Source: JANQOZ01 sp045106555 | GTDB taxonomy: Bacteria; Pseudomonadota; Gammaproteobacteria; Xanthomonadales; SZUA-38 | Reading direction: 5' to 3' | DNA length: 64,000 nucleotides | Assembly: GCA_045106555.1 (NCBI GenBank) | Contig: JBGCET010000035.1 | Coordinates: 1 to 64,000 of the forward strand | Part shown: positions 49,614 to 59,500 of the stretch, in pieces | Layout of the letters: every line of letters begins with the position of its first letter | Numbering within the stretch: position 1 is the stretch's first letter | Notes under the pieces: generated by a model | The model's input: the letters and a program-made list of their open reading frames with translations, nothing else | What the model was told of the DNA's origin: nothing | The model's database searches: none | Program-made: the position numbers and the translations under genes

Positions 49614-51293
49614 TTAGGGCTGAAATACGCAGCTCGGGTCCAGGGCTGCGGGACGATGCCAGTTGATGGTGGATTCATTGCGAAACGCCGCGGGCATTAG
49701 CGGCGACGGCTGGTCGGCCAGCCACTCAATGATAATGTCCCTGACCAGCGGCGCGCCAAAATCAATCGGAAAGCCGCCCTCGGGCATCACGGATTCCAGC
49801 ACTTGGGCGCCGCCCAGCGCCAGGTAGTCGCTGGTGGCGACACTAATCTGGTCGCTGTCCTGTACAACCGATCCGTCGTTCCGCTGAAGCTTGACCGTCA
49901 TCCCATCGCTTTCGCAGCTAATGAAAACCGAGACGCCTGAAATGCCCACAGTTCTCTGGCCGCGCCTGGCTTCGGACCCGGCGACCTGGCGCAGCTGAGC
50001 GCCCGACAGCGAAAGCTTTACTACCCGGTTGTCGAACGGAAACGTCTTGAACAAGCTGCCGTAGGTTAACGGGCCCGCCGGTAGTGCGGTGCGCAGCCCG
50101 CCCACCACATTTTGCAGCACGATGTCGGCGTCCAGCGATTCATGCATCGCTTGAGTAAACAGATTGCCGAGGGACGAGTCAGGGCTTTGTTGCAGGGTGA
50201 AGGCGGCGCCCAAATCGACCCCAATCGGCTGGTTCCGTAGTGCTTGTGCCGCTGTCCTGGCACGGCTGGCGATAGCGCTGACTTTGGGCTGTGGCGCAAT
50301 GGGCTGCCCCTCGTAAGTACTGCCTGCCCTAATTGGCTGGGGTGGATAAATCACCTCAGATTCTACCGTTCCCCCGCGGGTGTTGATTTGATAATCCACT
50401 CGGCTGAACGCTCTTGTATTGGAATACGCCGAAGTGATGATAGTGCCGCCAACACGATGGGCCAGGCCCTGGTGTACATGGCCCGCAATAATTTGGTTGA
50501 CCAGTCCCTCCGGCAAGGCTCGGGCCACCTGAAAAATTTCGCTGTCAGGCCGGCAGCTGGATAAATTGTGGGGATTGTCGAACCGTTCGCACGCCCCCCC
50601 TGCATGGGCGGTGACGATAACCAGTTGCGCGCCGCGTTGGCGCAGGCTTCGCGCCTCACGTTCAATGGTTGCCGCGAGCGGCGCCACTCGAAGGTCTGCC
50701 ACGTTGGCCGCTATCGTGCCGGCCAATCCACGGCTGGCCAATACGCCGATGACGCCAATAGACACACCGTTTTTTTCCAGCAGCACTGATGGCAGTATGT
50801 TGTCCCAGCCGATTGACTTACCGGTTTCGGCCACCGTCAGATTGGCGATAAGCAGCGGGAAATTCGCTTCCCGGGCGCGTCGCTTGAGTGCGCCCCGGGA
50901 ATCTTCCGAAGCCGAGCGGGCGATGGCCTCTTTACCCTCCGGGCCAAAGTCGAACTCATGATTTCCAACGGCGGCGGCGTCATAGCCCATGGCGTTAAAC
51001 GCCGCCACTACGTCTGCGCCTTCCGTCAGGTTTGACTCCAGCGTGCCCTGCCACATATCGCCGGCATCAATAAGAACGACGGCGCCACCATCGCCGGAGC
51101 GCACCTCACGCAGCCGCTGTACATAGCCGGAGAAGGTTTCCAGGCCTCCCACACCGCCGCGTGCAGCCAGTTCCCCATGCACGTCGTTACTGCCAATGAC
51201 CGTTAAAGTCATTAGCGACTGGTCGGGACTGCTGGCGCATCCGCTGGCTAGCAGGGCAAAGGCGATTACGTGGCTATAGAGCGTCGATTTCAT
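49614..51293 (-). CDS. 5'-nucleotidase/2',3'-cyclic phosphodiesterase family lipoprotein (UshA-like)
   Basis: A 559-residue envelope lipoprotein: MKSTLYSHVIAFALLASGCASS, with lipobox Cys about residue 20. The N-terminal metallophosphatase domain has GSNDVHGE, VLIDAGDMWQGT, GNHEFDFG, TAHAGG and GHVHQGLAH, supplying the two-metal site. The C-terminal 5'-nucleotidase substrate domain starts about residue 345 and has YGSLFKTFPFDNRVVKLSLSGAQLRQV. It hydrolyses extracellular nucleotides for phosphate and nucleoside uptake. The first Asp motif is SNDVHG instead of the common TNDxHG. The ATG at 51293 is chosen for the lipoprotein signal. Confidence 0.88.
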   Translation of the reverse strand: MKSTLYSHVIAFALLASGCASSPDQSLMTLTVIGSNDVHGELAARGGVGGLETFSGYVQRLREVRSGDGGAVVLIDAGDMWQGTLESNLTEGADVVAAFNAMGYDAAAVGNHEFDFGPEGKEAIARSASEDSRGALKRRAREANFPLLIANLTVAETGKSIGWDNILPSVLLEKNGVSIGVIGVLASRGLAGTIAANVADLRVAPLAATIEREARSLRQRGAQLVIVTAHAGGACERFDNPHNLSSCRPDSEIFQVARALPEGLVNQIIAGHVHQGLAHRVGGTIITSAYSNTRAFSRVDYQINTRGGTVESEVIYPPQPIRAGSTYEGQPIAPQPKVSAIASRARTAAQALRNQPIGVDLGAAFTLQQSPDSSLGNLFTQAMHESLDADIVLQNVVGGLRTALPAGPLTYGSLFKTFPFDNRVVKLSLSGAQLRQVAGSEARRGQRTVGISGVSVFISCESDGMTVKLQRNDGSVVQDSDQISVATSDYLALGGAQVLESVMPEGGFPIDFGAPLVRDIIIEWLADQPSPLMPAAFRNESTINWHRPAALDPSCVFQP

Positions 51294-51407
51294 GGGGCGA
51301 CTATACCTCATTGTTAGTCGGTTTTAGGGCCACCCGAATCTGCCCCGGCAGGCCCAAGATTCAGCGCTCAACTGATACTATGAGCGAGAAGAAATCGGGA
51401 CCCTCCA

Positions 51408-53240
51408 ATGATGACTATTCGCCACCACCTCGTGCTTGCCGCAGTACTAGTCCTTGTCGCCTGCAGCCAATCCCCCACCACGCTGAAGCCGAGTGCTTCG
51501 CCCAGCGCCTTGTCTGAGGATCAGAGATTACTGGACTTTATCGAGGGGGTATTCGACCGAGAACTGGCCAAGAGTCCGGACCGCCAGTCTGAACTGGGAA
51601 TCGACGGTGGGGCGCAGTCGCAGTGGACCGACCGGTCCGATGCCAGAGCCCGACGTGATCGTTTGCAGGCCCAGTTAGACCTCACCGAAATCACCACAAA
51701 AATTGATCGATCCCAGCTGAGTGACGAGGGTCAGTTGAACTATGATCTGTTTCGCCGCGAACTGACCGAACAGATCGCGAATGCCAGATTCCGTCGTCAA
51801 AGTTATGTCGTCGATCAATTTCGGGGCCAGTACACCTCGCCGCTAACCCTGCTGCAGAACAACCACAAAATTACCGACGTGGCGGGCGCAGAAGCGTACG
51901 TGCAACGCCTTTATGGTCTGGAGGCGGTGTTGACCGATATGGCAACGCGGATGGCCGATCGGGCGACCTTCAGCGCCAACCCGCCGGCTTTTGCCTTTGA
52001 GCCGATGATTTCGGACATCCGCAGCATCCTCAGCGGTCAACCGCTGGATAACAGCGTCACCGATCATCCGCTGTGGTCAGACTTCAAGTCTAAGGTCGAT
52101 GCCCTGGCGCTGGACTCAGCACGCAAACAGGCCCTGTTGGAATCGGCGACAGTGGCATTAAAGGGGCCGTTCCGGCGAGGATATCAGCGTCTGCTGGCAG
52201 AAATTGAACGCCAGCAGCCCCACCAGAAAAATAGCCAGGGGGTTTGGGCGCTGCCCGATGGGAAGGCGTTTTATGCGCGCCGAGTGAAGGCATCAACGAC
52301 CCTGGACCTATCGCCCGAGGAGATTCACCAGCTAGGGCTAAGGGAAGTTGCCCGCATTCACAATGAGATGCGAGAGATCATGAGAGCGGTGAAGTTCTCA
52401 GGAGACCTGCGGGGGTTTTTTGAATTTATCCGTACCGACCCTAACAACTTCTATCCCAACAGCGATGAAGGTCGCGAGCAGTTCTTAGCGGATGCGCGGA
52501 CCCAGACCGCAGAGATTTTTGCCATTGCTGATCAGTATTTTCACACCCTGCCCAAAGCGTCGCTGGACGTTCGTCGCGTGGAGCCCTGGCGGGAAAACTC
52601 GACCTCGATCGCGTTTTATAACCGGCCAAGTCAGGACGGTACGCGCCCGGGTGTGTACTACGCAAATCTCGCCGATATGACCGGCGTGCAGAAATACGTT
52701 TTCCAGGCTATCACCTATCACGAAGGCGTTCCGGGCCATCACTTTCAGCTGGCCCAGGCACAGGAGATGGAGGGCATTCCTCAGTTTCGTAAATTTGGCG
52801 GTCAGGTGGCCTACATTGAAGGTTGGGCGCTGTATGCCGAGCAGCTGGCGAAGGAAATGGGCTTCTACAAAGAGCCGCTGTATGACTTTGGCCGCCTGCA
52901 AAACGAGCTGTGGCGGTCGGTGCGGCTGGTGGTGGATACCGGCATTCACCACAAGCGCTGGAGTCGCCAGCAGGCCATTGACTATTTTGTCACCAACACG
53001 CCGTTGTCTGCGCAGGACATTGTGACCGAGGTCGAACGGTACTTTGTAAACCCGGGGCAGGCGCTGTCGTACAAGATGGGCATGATTACCATTTTGGGCC
53101 TTCGAAGTGAGGCCCAGAAAGCGCTCAAAGATGCGTTCGATATTCGCGATTTTCACCAGGCCGTTCTTGGCGCAGGTTCGCTCCCCCTGCCTGTTCTTGA
53201 GAGTCGCGTCAGACGTTATATAGCCAGCGCAGTTCGCTAG
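51408..53240 (+). CDS. DUF885 family lipoprotein, probable zinc peptidase
   Basis: A 610-residue lipoprotein (MMTIRHHLVLAAVLVLVACSQ, lipobox VAC) of the DUF885 family. The proposed zinc motif is ITYHEGVPGHHFQLAQ, with a downstream Glu in YIEGWALYAEQLA, giving a gluzincin-like HExxxGHH...E arrangement. The rest is mostly helical, as in carboxypeptidase-like folds. DUF885 proteins are suspected peptidases; I know of few assays. It is divergent from the nucleotidase. Both are envelope lipoproteins, but no functional link is established. Confidence 0.87.
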   Translation: MMTIRHHLVLAAVLVLVACSQSPTTLKPSASPSALSEDQRLLDFIEGVFDRELAKSPDRQSELGIDGGAQSQWTDRSDARARRDRLQAQLDLTEITTKIDRSQLSDEGQLNYDLFRRELTEQIANARFRRQSYVVDQFRGQYTSPLTLLQNNHKITDVAGAEAYVQRLYGLEAVLTDMATRMADRATFSANPPAFAFEPMISDIRSILSGQPLDNSVTDHPLWSDFKSKVDALALDSARKQALLESATVALKGPFRRGYQRLLAEIERQQPHQKNSQGVWALPDGKAFYARRVKASTTLDLSPEEIHQLGLREVARIHNEMREIMRAVKFSGDLRGFFEFIRTDPNNFYPNSDEGREQFLADARTQTAEIFAIADQYFHTLPKASLDVRRVEPWRENSTSIAFYNRPSQDGTRPGVYYANLADMTGVQKYVFQAITYHEGVPGHHFQLAQAQEMEGIPQFRKFGGQVAYIEGWALYAEQLAKEMGFYKEPLYDFGRLQNELWRSVRLVVDTGIHHKRWSRQQAIDYFVTNTPLSAQDIVTEVERYFVNPGQALSYKMGMITILGLRSEAQKALKDAFDIRDFHQAVLGAGSLPLPVLESRVRRYIASAVR

Positions 53241-53275
53241 CGATGTTAGTACTTTCCAATAATTTGAGTTGACGG

Positions 53276-54064
53276 ATGTTTAACTTTACCTACGACGCTT
53301 CGGTATTCATGGTGGTGTTTTTCTTATTGGTGCCGGTCACGTTAGCCTGGCTCTGCCGCCGGGTTGGCGGTTGGCGAAAATTCTTGTGGCTGTTGCTTAC
53401 CGTGGTGTTTTCTTGGGGAGCATTGATTGCACTGCTTGTTTTGGTGCCGCGGAAACTTGCCAGCGCAGAGGAACGGACGCCCTGGCAGCAACGTGTTTGG
53501 GTCATCGGCGCCCTGGTTTTGGTTACCATCGTAAGTCCAGCGCTGGGGCTATTGTCTGATGAGTTTTTGGATGCGCCAATGATCCAATCATCGGTATTGC
53601 CAATTGAAACAGCCTATCAAGCCATTGGGCGCAGAAGTTATCATCGAGAAGTTCTGAAAAAAATCCAGGCCAAACATCAATGGCGTTATCTGTGGCACGT
53701 GGTTTTTACCAACGTTGCGTTACTCCAGGACGAACCCTTTGGGCTGAACCCTGTGGTTCGTATGAAGTTTGGCGACGGCAGTATTCTGCAGTACCACGTA
53801 CGAAAAATTGGACTCGACGAAATTAGACTAGAAGTACAAAAGGGCCGGGATGCCGACAACAACGCAATCGTTCCGCCCGCTCAAGCTCATAAATATCGTG
53901 GTACTCGCGGTGAACTAGGCAGTGCAGAAAACATTGCTGCTTTTACTGCTTACTTGCAACGGATCGGTGTTGAGGTTGTGGACGAAGTGCCAGGTGCTGC
54001 CGCTGCCCGTTGGCATTGCCCGGGACCTGATTTCCGTTGCCGGGTTTTTGCTCAAGACCAGTGA
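53276..54064 (+). CDS. Membrane protein of unknown function (262 aa)
   Basis: Three N-terminal hydrophobic helices (VFMVVFFLLVPVTLAWLC, FLWLLLTVVFSWGALIALLV, VWVIGALVLVTIVSPALGLL) and a soluble domain from residue 95 (SYHREVLKKIQAKHQWRYLW, PVVRMKFGDGSILQYHVRKI, AFTAYLQRIGVEVVDEV). Two late cysteines occur in HCPGPDFRC. It follows the DUF885 gene by 35 bases with no terminator between, so it may share its transcript. No family recognised. Confidence 0.62.
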   Translation: MFNFTYDASVFMVVFFLLVPVTLAWLCRRVGGWRKFLWLLLTVVFSWGALIALLVLVPRKLASAEERTPWQQRVWVIGALVLVTIVSPALGLLSDEFLDAPMIQSSVLPIETAYQAIGRRSYHREVLKKIQAKHQWRYLWHVVFTNVALLQDEPFGLNPVVRMKFGDGSILQYHVRKIGLDEIRLEVQKGRDADNNAIVPPAQAHKYRGTRGELGSAENIAAFTAYLQRIGVEVVDEVPGAAAARWHCPGPDFRCRVFAQDQ

Positions 54065-54107
54065 GTACCTCCTTAAGGTTATGCTCTTTGATCAAGCCGC
54101 TCACGAG

Positions 54108-54647
54108 CTACGCTAAGCGCCTTGCATGACTCATTGCGATGTAAGCACCCAACGCGATTTCTATCACCCCCACGGGGAGTGCAACACCCAATGACATCAC
54201 CGTAGGTGTCACGATGGCCGCAATGCCAATACCTGCTAACAGTGTTCCCAGTACCCAGAACGTCCGATCACCGTACAGCGTGTTGAAGGCAAAATAATGG
54301 GTGCCCACGGCAATGGCCAGAAGCGGAAACACCCATTGCGGGTGAGTGGGCAGGATTAGATAGGCGGCAAGAAACCCGCCAATCATGGCAATCGTGCTTT
54401 CAAGGGCAATATTGCTCAATCGATTGTCCCCATCTAGCGCCGGTCGTTTGAAGACCTGACGAGCGATTAGCGTGGCCAGGGGAAAAATCAGCATCCCGCC
54501 GAAGAACAAGACGACAAAAGCGGTTTCAGTCGTTCGCTGACGTTCCACCAGGCCGGCGATGACCCAAATTACCCCGGACACAATGACGCCCGGACCCCCG
54601 CCCACATAAGACCGTCGTACGTTCTCTTGAGCGGATGCAAGTTCCAT
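54108..54647 (-). CDS. Integral membrane protein (179 aa), DUF7010-like
   Basis: A protein of about five or six hydrophobic helices (GPGVIVSGVIWVIAGLVE, AFVVLFFGGMLIFPLATLIA, TIAMIGGFLAAYLIL, WVFPLLAIAVGTHYFAFNTLYG, VLGTLLAGIGIAAIV, PVGVIEIALGAYIA). The pattern recalls a small conserved membrane family (DUF7010). Function unknown. It is divergent from the second YtrA-like regulator across 142 bases, so the operator at 54743 could affect both genes. Confidence 0.65.
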   Translation of the reverse strand: MELASAQENVRRSYVGGGPGVIVSGVIWVIAGLVERQRTTETAFVVLFFGGMLIFPLATLIARQVFKRPALDGDNRLSNIALESTIAMIGGFLAAYLILPTHPQWVFPLLAIAVGTHYFAFNTLYGDRTFWVLGTLLAGIGIAAIVTPTVMSLGVALPVGVIEIALGAYIAMSHARRLA

Positions 54648-54726
54648 GAGCTTTGTCCCTGTTGATCATTGTTTATTGAGGTTAGTTGCTGGCGAGTCAC
54701 TCAAAAACTCACATTTGTCATTGATC

Positions 54727-54776
54727 TTGATATTTCTTTGATCCATATGTACCATTACAGCGAGTGGTACATATGG
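54727..54776 (+). promoter_or_regulatory. Promoter with perfect 12-bp inverted-repeat operator
   Basis: CCATATGTACCA (54743-54754) and TGGTACATATGG (54765-54776) are perfect complements separated by 10 bases, ending 13 bases before the regulator ATG. A TTGATA (54727-54732) with TACCAT (54750-54755) at 17 bases is a fair promoter, and its -10 lies in the left half-site. This is a textbook autorepression layout for the GntR protein encoded just downstream. Confidence 0.72.
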
Positions 54777-54789
54777 TGCATAGATCAAT

Positions 54790-55170
54790 ATGGATATCGT
54801 GATTGACCTGGAAGCCTCCAGCCCGCCCTTTGCTCAATTGATGGAGCAGATCAAGACAGCGGTGGCCAGCGGTATGCTCAAACCCGGTGCAGGGTTGCCA
54901 TCAATACGCCAGCTGGCTGGTGATCTGGGCCTCAACAGCAAGACCGTCGCAAAGGCTTATCGGCTGCTGGAGCGTGATGCTGTCATCTTGTGCCGAGGCT
55001 ACCGGGGTACCGTGGTGCATCCCGATGGCGCGGCCAATTGTTCGGTGGATTTGAGCGCTCAGATCAACCAAACCCTGCGCGAGAGCGTCGCAAAGCTGCG
55101 CGATCTTGGCGCAACGGATTCAGAACTTCGAATAGCGTTCAGCAACGTGATGAACGAACCCAAATCTTAG
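54790..55170 (+). CDS. GntR-family regulator, YtrA subfamily (second copy)
   Basis: A 126-residue regulator with a winged helix (PPFAQLMEQIKTAVASGML, LPSIRQLAGDLGLNSKTVAKAYRLLE, AVILCRGYRGTVVHPDG) and a short C-terminal helix (LRESVAKLRDLGATDSELRIAFSNVM). No ligand domain, so YtrA-type like the gene at 13880, though the two differ strongly in sequence. Only the membrane protein gene follows, 9 bases later; there is no ABC ATPase, unlike the first copy. Autoregulation is likely through the perfect dyad just upstream. Confidence 0.86.
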   Translation: MDIVIDLEASSPPFAQLMEQIKTAVASGMLKPGAGLPSIRQLAGDLGLNSKTVAKAYRLLERDAVILCRGYRGTVVHPDGAANCSVDLSAQINQTLRESVAKLRDLGATDSELRIAFSNVMNEPKS

Positions 55171-55179
55171 GAGCCTGCC

Positions 55180-56061
55180 ATGCATACTTGGGCACAGTGG
55201 TTGTTTTACATCGTATTTGCGGGTCAGATCTGGCTCGTTTCTCGGTACTTTCCGCGCAGGCAGGAGGCGCGCATGCGCCATGTGCTGGAAACTTATCCAC
55301 CCGAAGAGTTCCCTCGCCTGTATCCCCGCTCGCGGGACTACTACGTGGGGTCACTGCTCGCTTATCGTTGGGCGAACAAGGCCATCTCGGCGTTGGGCGT
55401 TGTGGTGTTACTGGCCCTGGTATTTGTTGTGGACCACGCCAACTTTGCTGACGATGGATATGTTTCTGAAATCTGGCCACTGCTGTTCGCAGCCGTTCAG
55501 TTTATTCCTCTTATCGCGCTTGAGATTTCCGCCTGCGGTCAGTATCGAATGATGCGTCGGCTAAACACTGCCAGCGTGCGCCGAGCGCCACTGGTGCCCA
55601 GACGTCTCAGCGATTTTGTGTCGCCGTTAACATTGAGTGTCGCCGTGGTTTTGATTGTTGCCGCCGTGGGGTTTGATGCGGCGCTCAATGGCGCTGATCA
55701 TGGTGGCATCGCGGGCGCTTTCACCCGCTCGTTAGGTCTAATCTTTGGCAATGGCGTGATCGCTATCTCCGGCGCCATGATGTTGCGAGGGCGCAAACCC
55801 AACCCCCATCAAAGCGCTCACGATCGGGCGCGGCACATCTCCGCTGCGTTAACCTCGTCGGTTTGCGTCAGCATTGCGCTCAGCGTATTTCATATGGCCG
55901 GCACCCTGGATCGGGCGTTCGACCTGGATTACCTGGACGCCACCATCAGCAGTTTGTACGTGGTGATTATTGCCAGCCTGTCCATTGGGTATTTGATGCA
56001 GAAGCTGACCCTTCGTCCCTCGGACTTTGAGGGCTACCGAGACGACCCTACAAGCGCCTGA
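55180..56061 (+). CDS. Multi-span membrane protein cotranscribed with YtrA-like regulator
   Basis: A 293-residue inner-membrane protein with about seven hydrophobic spans (for example WLFYIVFAGQIWLVSRYF, AISALGVVVLLALVFVV, WPLLFAAVQFIPLIALEI, LTLSVAVVLIVAAVGF, SLGLIFGNGVIAISGAMML, TISSLYVVIIASLSIGYLM). A YPRSRDYYVGSLLAYRWAN loop follows the first span. It begins AGGAG-close (AGGAGCCTGCCATG), 9 bases after the regulator stop. No ATPase partner is present. It resembles uncharacterised membrane proteins linked to YtrA-like repressors; role unknown. Confidence 0.72.
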   Translation: MHTWAQWLFYIVFAGQIWLVSRYFPRRQEARMRHVLETYPPEEFPRLYPRSRDYYVGSLLAYRWANKAISALGVVVLLALVFVVDHANFADDGYVSEIWPLLFAAVQFIPLIALEISACGQYRMMRRLNTASVRRAPLVPRRLSDFVSPLTLSVAVVLIVAAVGFDAALNGADHGGIAGAFTRSLGLIFGNGVIAISGAMMLRGRKPNPHQSAHDRARHISAALTSSVCVSIALSVFHMAGTLDRAFDLDYLDATISSLYVVIIASLSIGYLMQKLTLRPSDFEGYRDDPTSA

Positions 56062-56104
56062 AGGGTCGTGTGCTGTCGCGAGAATCTTTTAACCAGAGCG
56101 AAAA

Positions 56105-56446
56105 ATGACCACAAGCCAAGCAAGTGAAATGCCCACTGTTGTGATTGTTACGTTTCCCAGCGTCTCGACGATGTCGCAAGGGGATCTGCGTCGTTTGCTG
56201 GAAGAGACGGGGCCGAAATACACCGCTATCGAAGGCCTGAAACGTAAGTACTTTATCTCCGGTGAACAATGCGGAGGCGGCGTGTACGAATGGCGCTCCA
56301 GGCCTCTGGCTGAGCAGTTTTATACTGAAAGCTGGTACAGCCAGATGCACGATCGCACCGGTACCAGGCCTACAGTTACCTTTTATGATGCCCCGGCCAT
56401 CGCAGATGGGATAAGCCACCAGCTAGAAATTTTTGTGAGTGATTGA
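56105..56446 (+). CDS. YdhR-like monooxygenase-fold small protein
   Basis: A 113-residue cytoplasmic protein with the dimeric alpha-beta barrel pattern of YdhR and antibiotic-biosynthesis-type monooxygenases: TVVIVTFPSVSTM, LRRLLEETGPKYTAIEGLKRKYFI, GGGVYEWRSRPLAEQFY, then WYSQMHDRTGTRPTVTFYD. No cofactor site is visible, as usual for this group. It lies 43 bases after the membrane protein on the same strand and may be part of that operon. Confidence 0.72.
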   Translation: MTTSQASEMPTVVIVTFPSVSTMSQGDLRRLLEETGPKYTAIEGLKRKYFISGEQCGGGVYEWRSRPLAEQFYTESWYSQMHDRTGTRPTVTFYDAPAIADGISHQLEIFVSD

Positions 56447-56511
56447 CCACCAATCGGCACATCCTTATGCCGGCTCAAATTCATTAGGCTTAGGCCGACT
56501 CGTGTCCTGAG

Positions 56512-59500
56512 CTACTCAAATCCATCGCTGAACACAAATTCTCCTTCCGGTACCAACTGCTGGTCTGCCACATTGGTATCCTGGCCTGCATCAACGTCAA
56601 GTCCGGGTACCGTCATGGGCGCGTAATCCATTCGGGTAAATTCCAGTGCGTAGTTGCCTGGCTCCAAACCTGACAACACATAGTTGCCGCTGTCATCGGT
56701 TAACGCAGGTTTTTGCAAGGGATCGTCCTTAACCGAAACCAGGATATTCGTCAGGCCTTCATTTCCGCTCAGGGTGATTCGCCCGGTGATGCGGCCCAGA
56801 GTGCCCGCAGGCCACTGGGTAATGTCATCCACATACCGAATCGATACGTTGCCACTGGGGTCACGGTACTGAACGGTCACGGTGCGGATGGTGGGTACCG
56901 ATACCCCATCGAAATTCACCGTCCATTGAGACACGTAAGGCATCCAGGGGCCAAAGCGATCTTGATCCAGTCGAGCGCGGAATTCGGCGGTTGCTGGGTC
57001 TTCGTTATAGAGGGCGTTTTCCACCACCGCTGAATTTCCATCGGTACGCAGGTGATAGTCGGCGATCGAAACCGAGCCTAGTGGCGCGTTGGCGTCAGCG
57101 AGCGCAAAGCCTGAGAAAATTCGACCAGGAGCCGACAGCGAGCCGTCGGCCATTTCACCCTGAAACTGGTAGAAATACTCCTGGCCAATGTCTACCCGTC
57201 GATCCACATATTCCTGGGTTTGATGGGCGCCGGAATCAAAAGTGGTCAGAGGCAGTAACGAATCTTCGGTAAGGCCCCGCTTGAGTGTCAGATTGTCGAA
57301 GCGGCCGTAGGCAGGTAGTTTTACGGTCACTGCGTTATCGGTCAGTAGCGCTTGCTCCTCGTGCTCTGTACGTTGGGTGACCACATGGCCGCCCAACGGC
57401 ATCGGCAGGGCGTCGTCGGTGGGGTCCAGCGGGTTACGTCCACCGCGCACCTCCGAGCCGTCCATTTCGCCACCGCCATCGGTGTCGGTCAGGCAAGGAC
57501 GGGTACCGCGGGTGAACTCAAAAAAGTTGCTTAACATGTCGTCGTCGCCGTCGACTGTGGCGTCATTTACATCGCCGTCCAGGCAGCTATAGCGGTCTTC
57601 ATAAGAATCGGGCAGCTGATCGCCATCACGATCCGGCGGCGTGGTTTGTTGAACGACGTGGGTCACTTCATGCGCGATCAATTTTCGGCCGTCTGCCAGT
57701 TCGGCATCCAGCTGCACTTGGTAGGTGCCCCTCTGCCCGCTGCTTCCGTCGTCGGGTAAGCCGGTTGCGCTGCCGCTGTTGGATAGGAAGGAAAAGTTGA
57801 TGGAGCGGGACCCAGAGCCTTCTTCCACGCGTAAAGACTCGGTTTGGCCCGTTTCTTCGCTGTCCACCGGCACGTTAATCACCTGCGTGTCGCCGTTGGG
57901 CATTTCGATGGTGGCGATTAATGAGCGTAGCGGTTGTAACCCCTGGCTGTCGGCGACAGAAAATCCGACACCAATCGGTTGGCCAACAACAAAACCCAGC
58001 ACAACGTCATCGTCTACTTCCGGCAGAAAAAACCCGGTTTGCGCGTTCAGCCCGTTGGCATCAGGGATCGACACAGCGACCTCAGCCTGCTGGTTATTGG
58101 CGGCGGTGGCGGCTGTTACCTCCAAACGCCAAGTGCCTTTCACCAGGGCGCCGATAAAACTCACGGCATTACCCTCATCGCTGCGCGCCACATCGAGGTC
58201 ACGGGCCAGCACTTCGCTGCCATCGGGTCGGAACAACCGCACTGACTGTATGGAGGGCGGGGTAAACAGCGAACGAGCCGAACGCACGCCAATCACGGCG
58301 GGTGCGCTAGTATTCTCTCTGATAGGAATATCCAAACTGATGACATTGCCGACATCCAAGGCCAGTTGCTCACGCTGAATTTGCGTGCGCCCTTCAATTA
58401 CGTCAGCAATCTGACCCAGGGCGGCGTGCAGATCCAGTACCTCGGTAAACAGCGGCTGAACGTCGGCATAACGAAACTCGCCGCCGGTGGCGCGGGCAAT
58501 TTCCGCCAGCAAGGCCTGGTCGGCCAACGGGCCCAGGGCGACGGTGTGGACGATCATCCCTGAGGCCACGATGGTGTCGCGGATGTCCCGCCACAGGTCC
58601 TCTTCATTTTCCGGGCCGTCAACAACCAACACCGTGTGCTGAGCCCTTAGCGGCTCACCATCCGATAAAAACATTTGGTAGGCAGTGCGCAGTCCATCGC
58701 CGATAGCGGAGGTTCTGCCGGCGTCAGCGGACAGTCCGTTCAGCGCGACGCGAATGCGGTTGCGGTGGGTGGCGTCGGCAGCGGCTAACGGCGCCAGCGT
58801 GCGTCCATCATCATTCGGTTCAGTACCATCACCGCTAAAATCTACCAGGCCCGCGGCGAGGACGCTGTCCAGCTGTTGCAACAGGTGCAGGCCGGCGTCA
58901 GTAACGGCAGCGAGTTTTGAACCGTCTGGCGGGAATGCCATGGTGGAAGAGGTATCAATGGCCAAAATAACCTCGGTCGGCGGCGTATCGATGTAGGCCA
59001 CCGCGTTGTCGATGGTTTGAACGGCTTCGCCGGCGCGGATTTCCAGCGGATACGCACCGTCCGCCGCCTGAGGCGGCACCAACAGTTGAAGCAGATAACC
59101 ATCGCCGTCAGGCACCGCCTGCAAAACCTGAGCGGGCTGATCGCCAATGCTGGCGTCGAACTGCAGCGCCGATAATCCGCTGACGGTTTTTCTGCCGTCA
59201 ATCCCGGTGCTGGTGGGAACCACCGACACGGCGATGGTGCCTGGGTTGCTCGCGCTGCCGCCATAGTGTGGACGACTCTCGCCTGCCAGTGGGAAATCTA
59301 CGTCGAACGTGGATTGGGGTGATTGACACGATAGGGTTACGTTGCCGATCCAGAACCCCGCCACCGGGGCGATCACCAGGTAGAGTTCGTCAAATCGATT
59401 GCTGCGTTGAAAGGTGGTGAGGGTCCAGTCCACGTCGTACTTTTTGTAAAACTCGCGTGGGCGATCATTGCGATTGATCACCACGCCGTAGCTGGCCACC

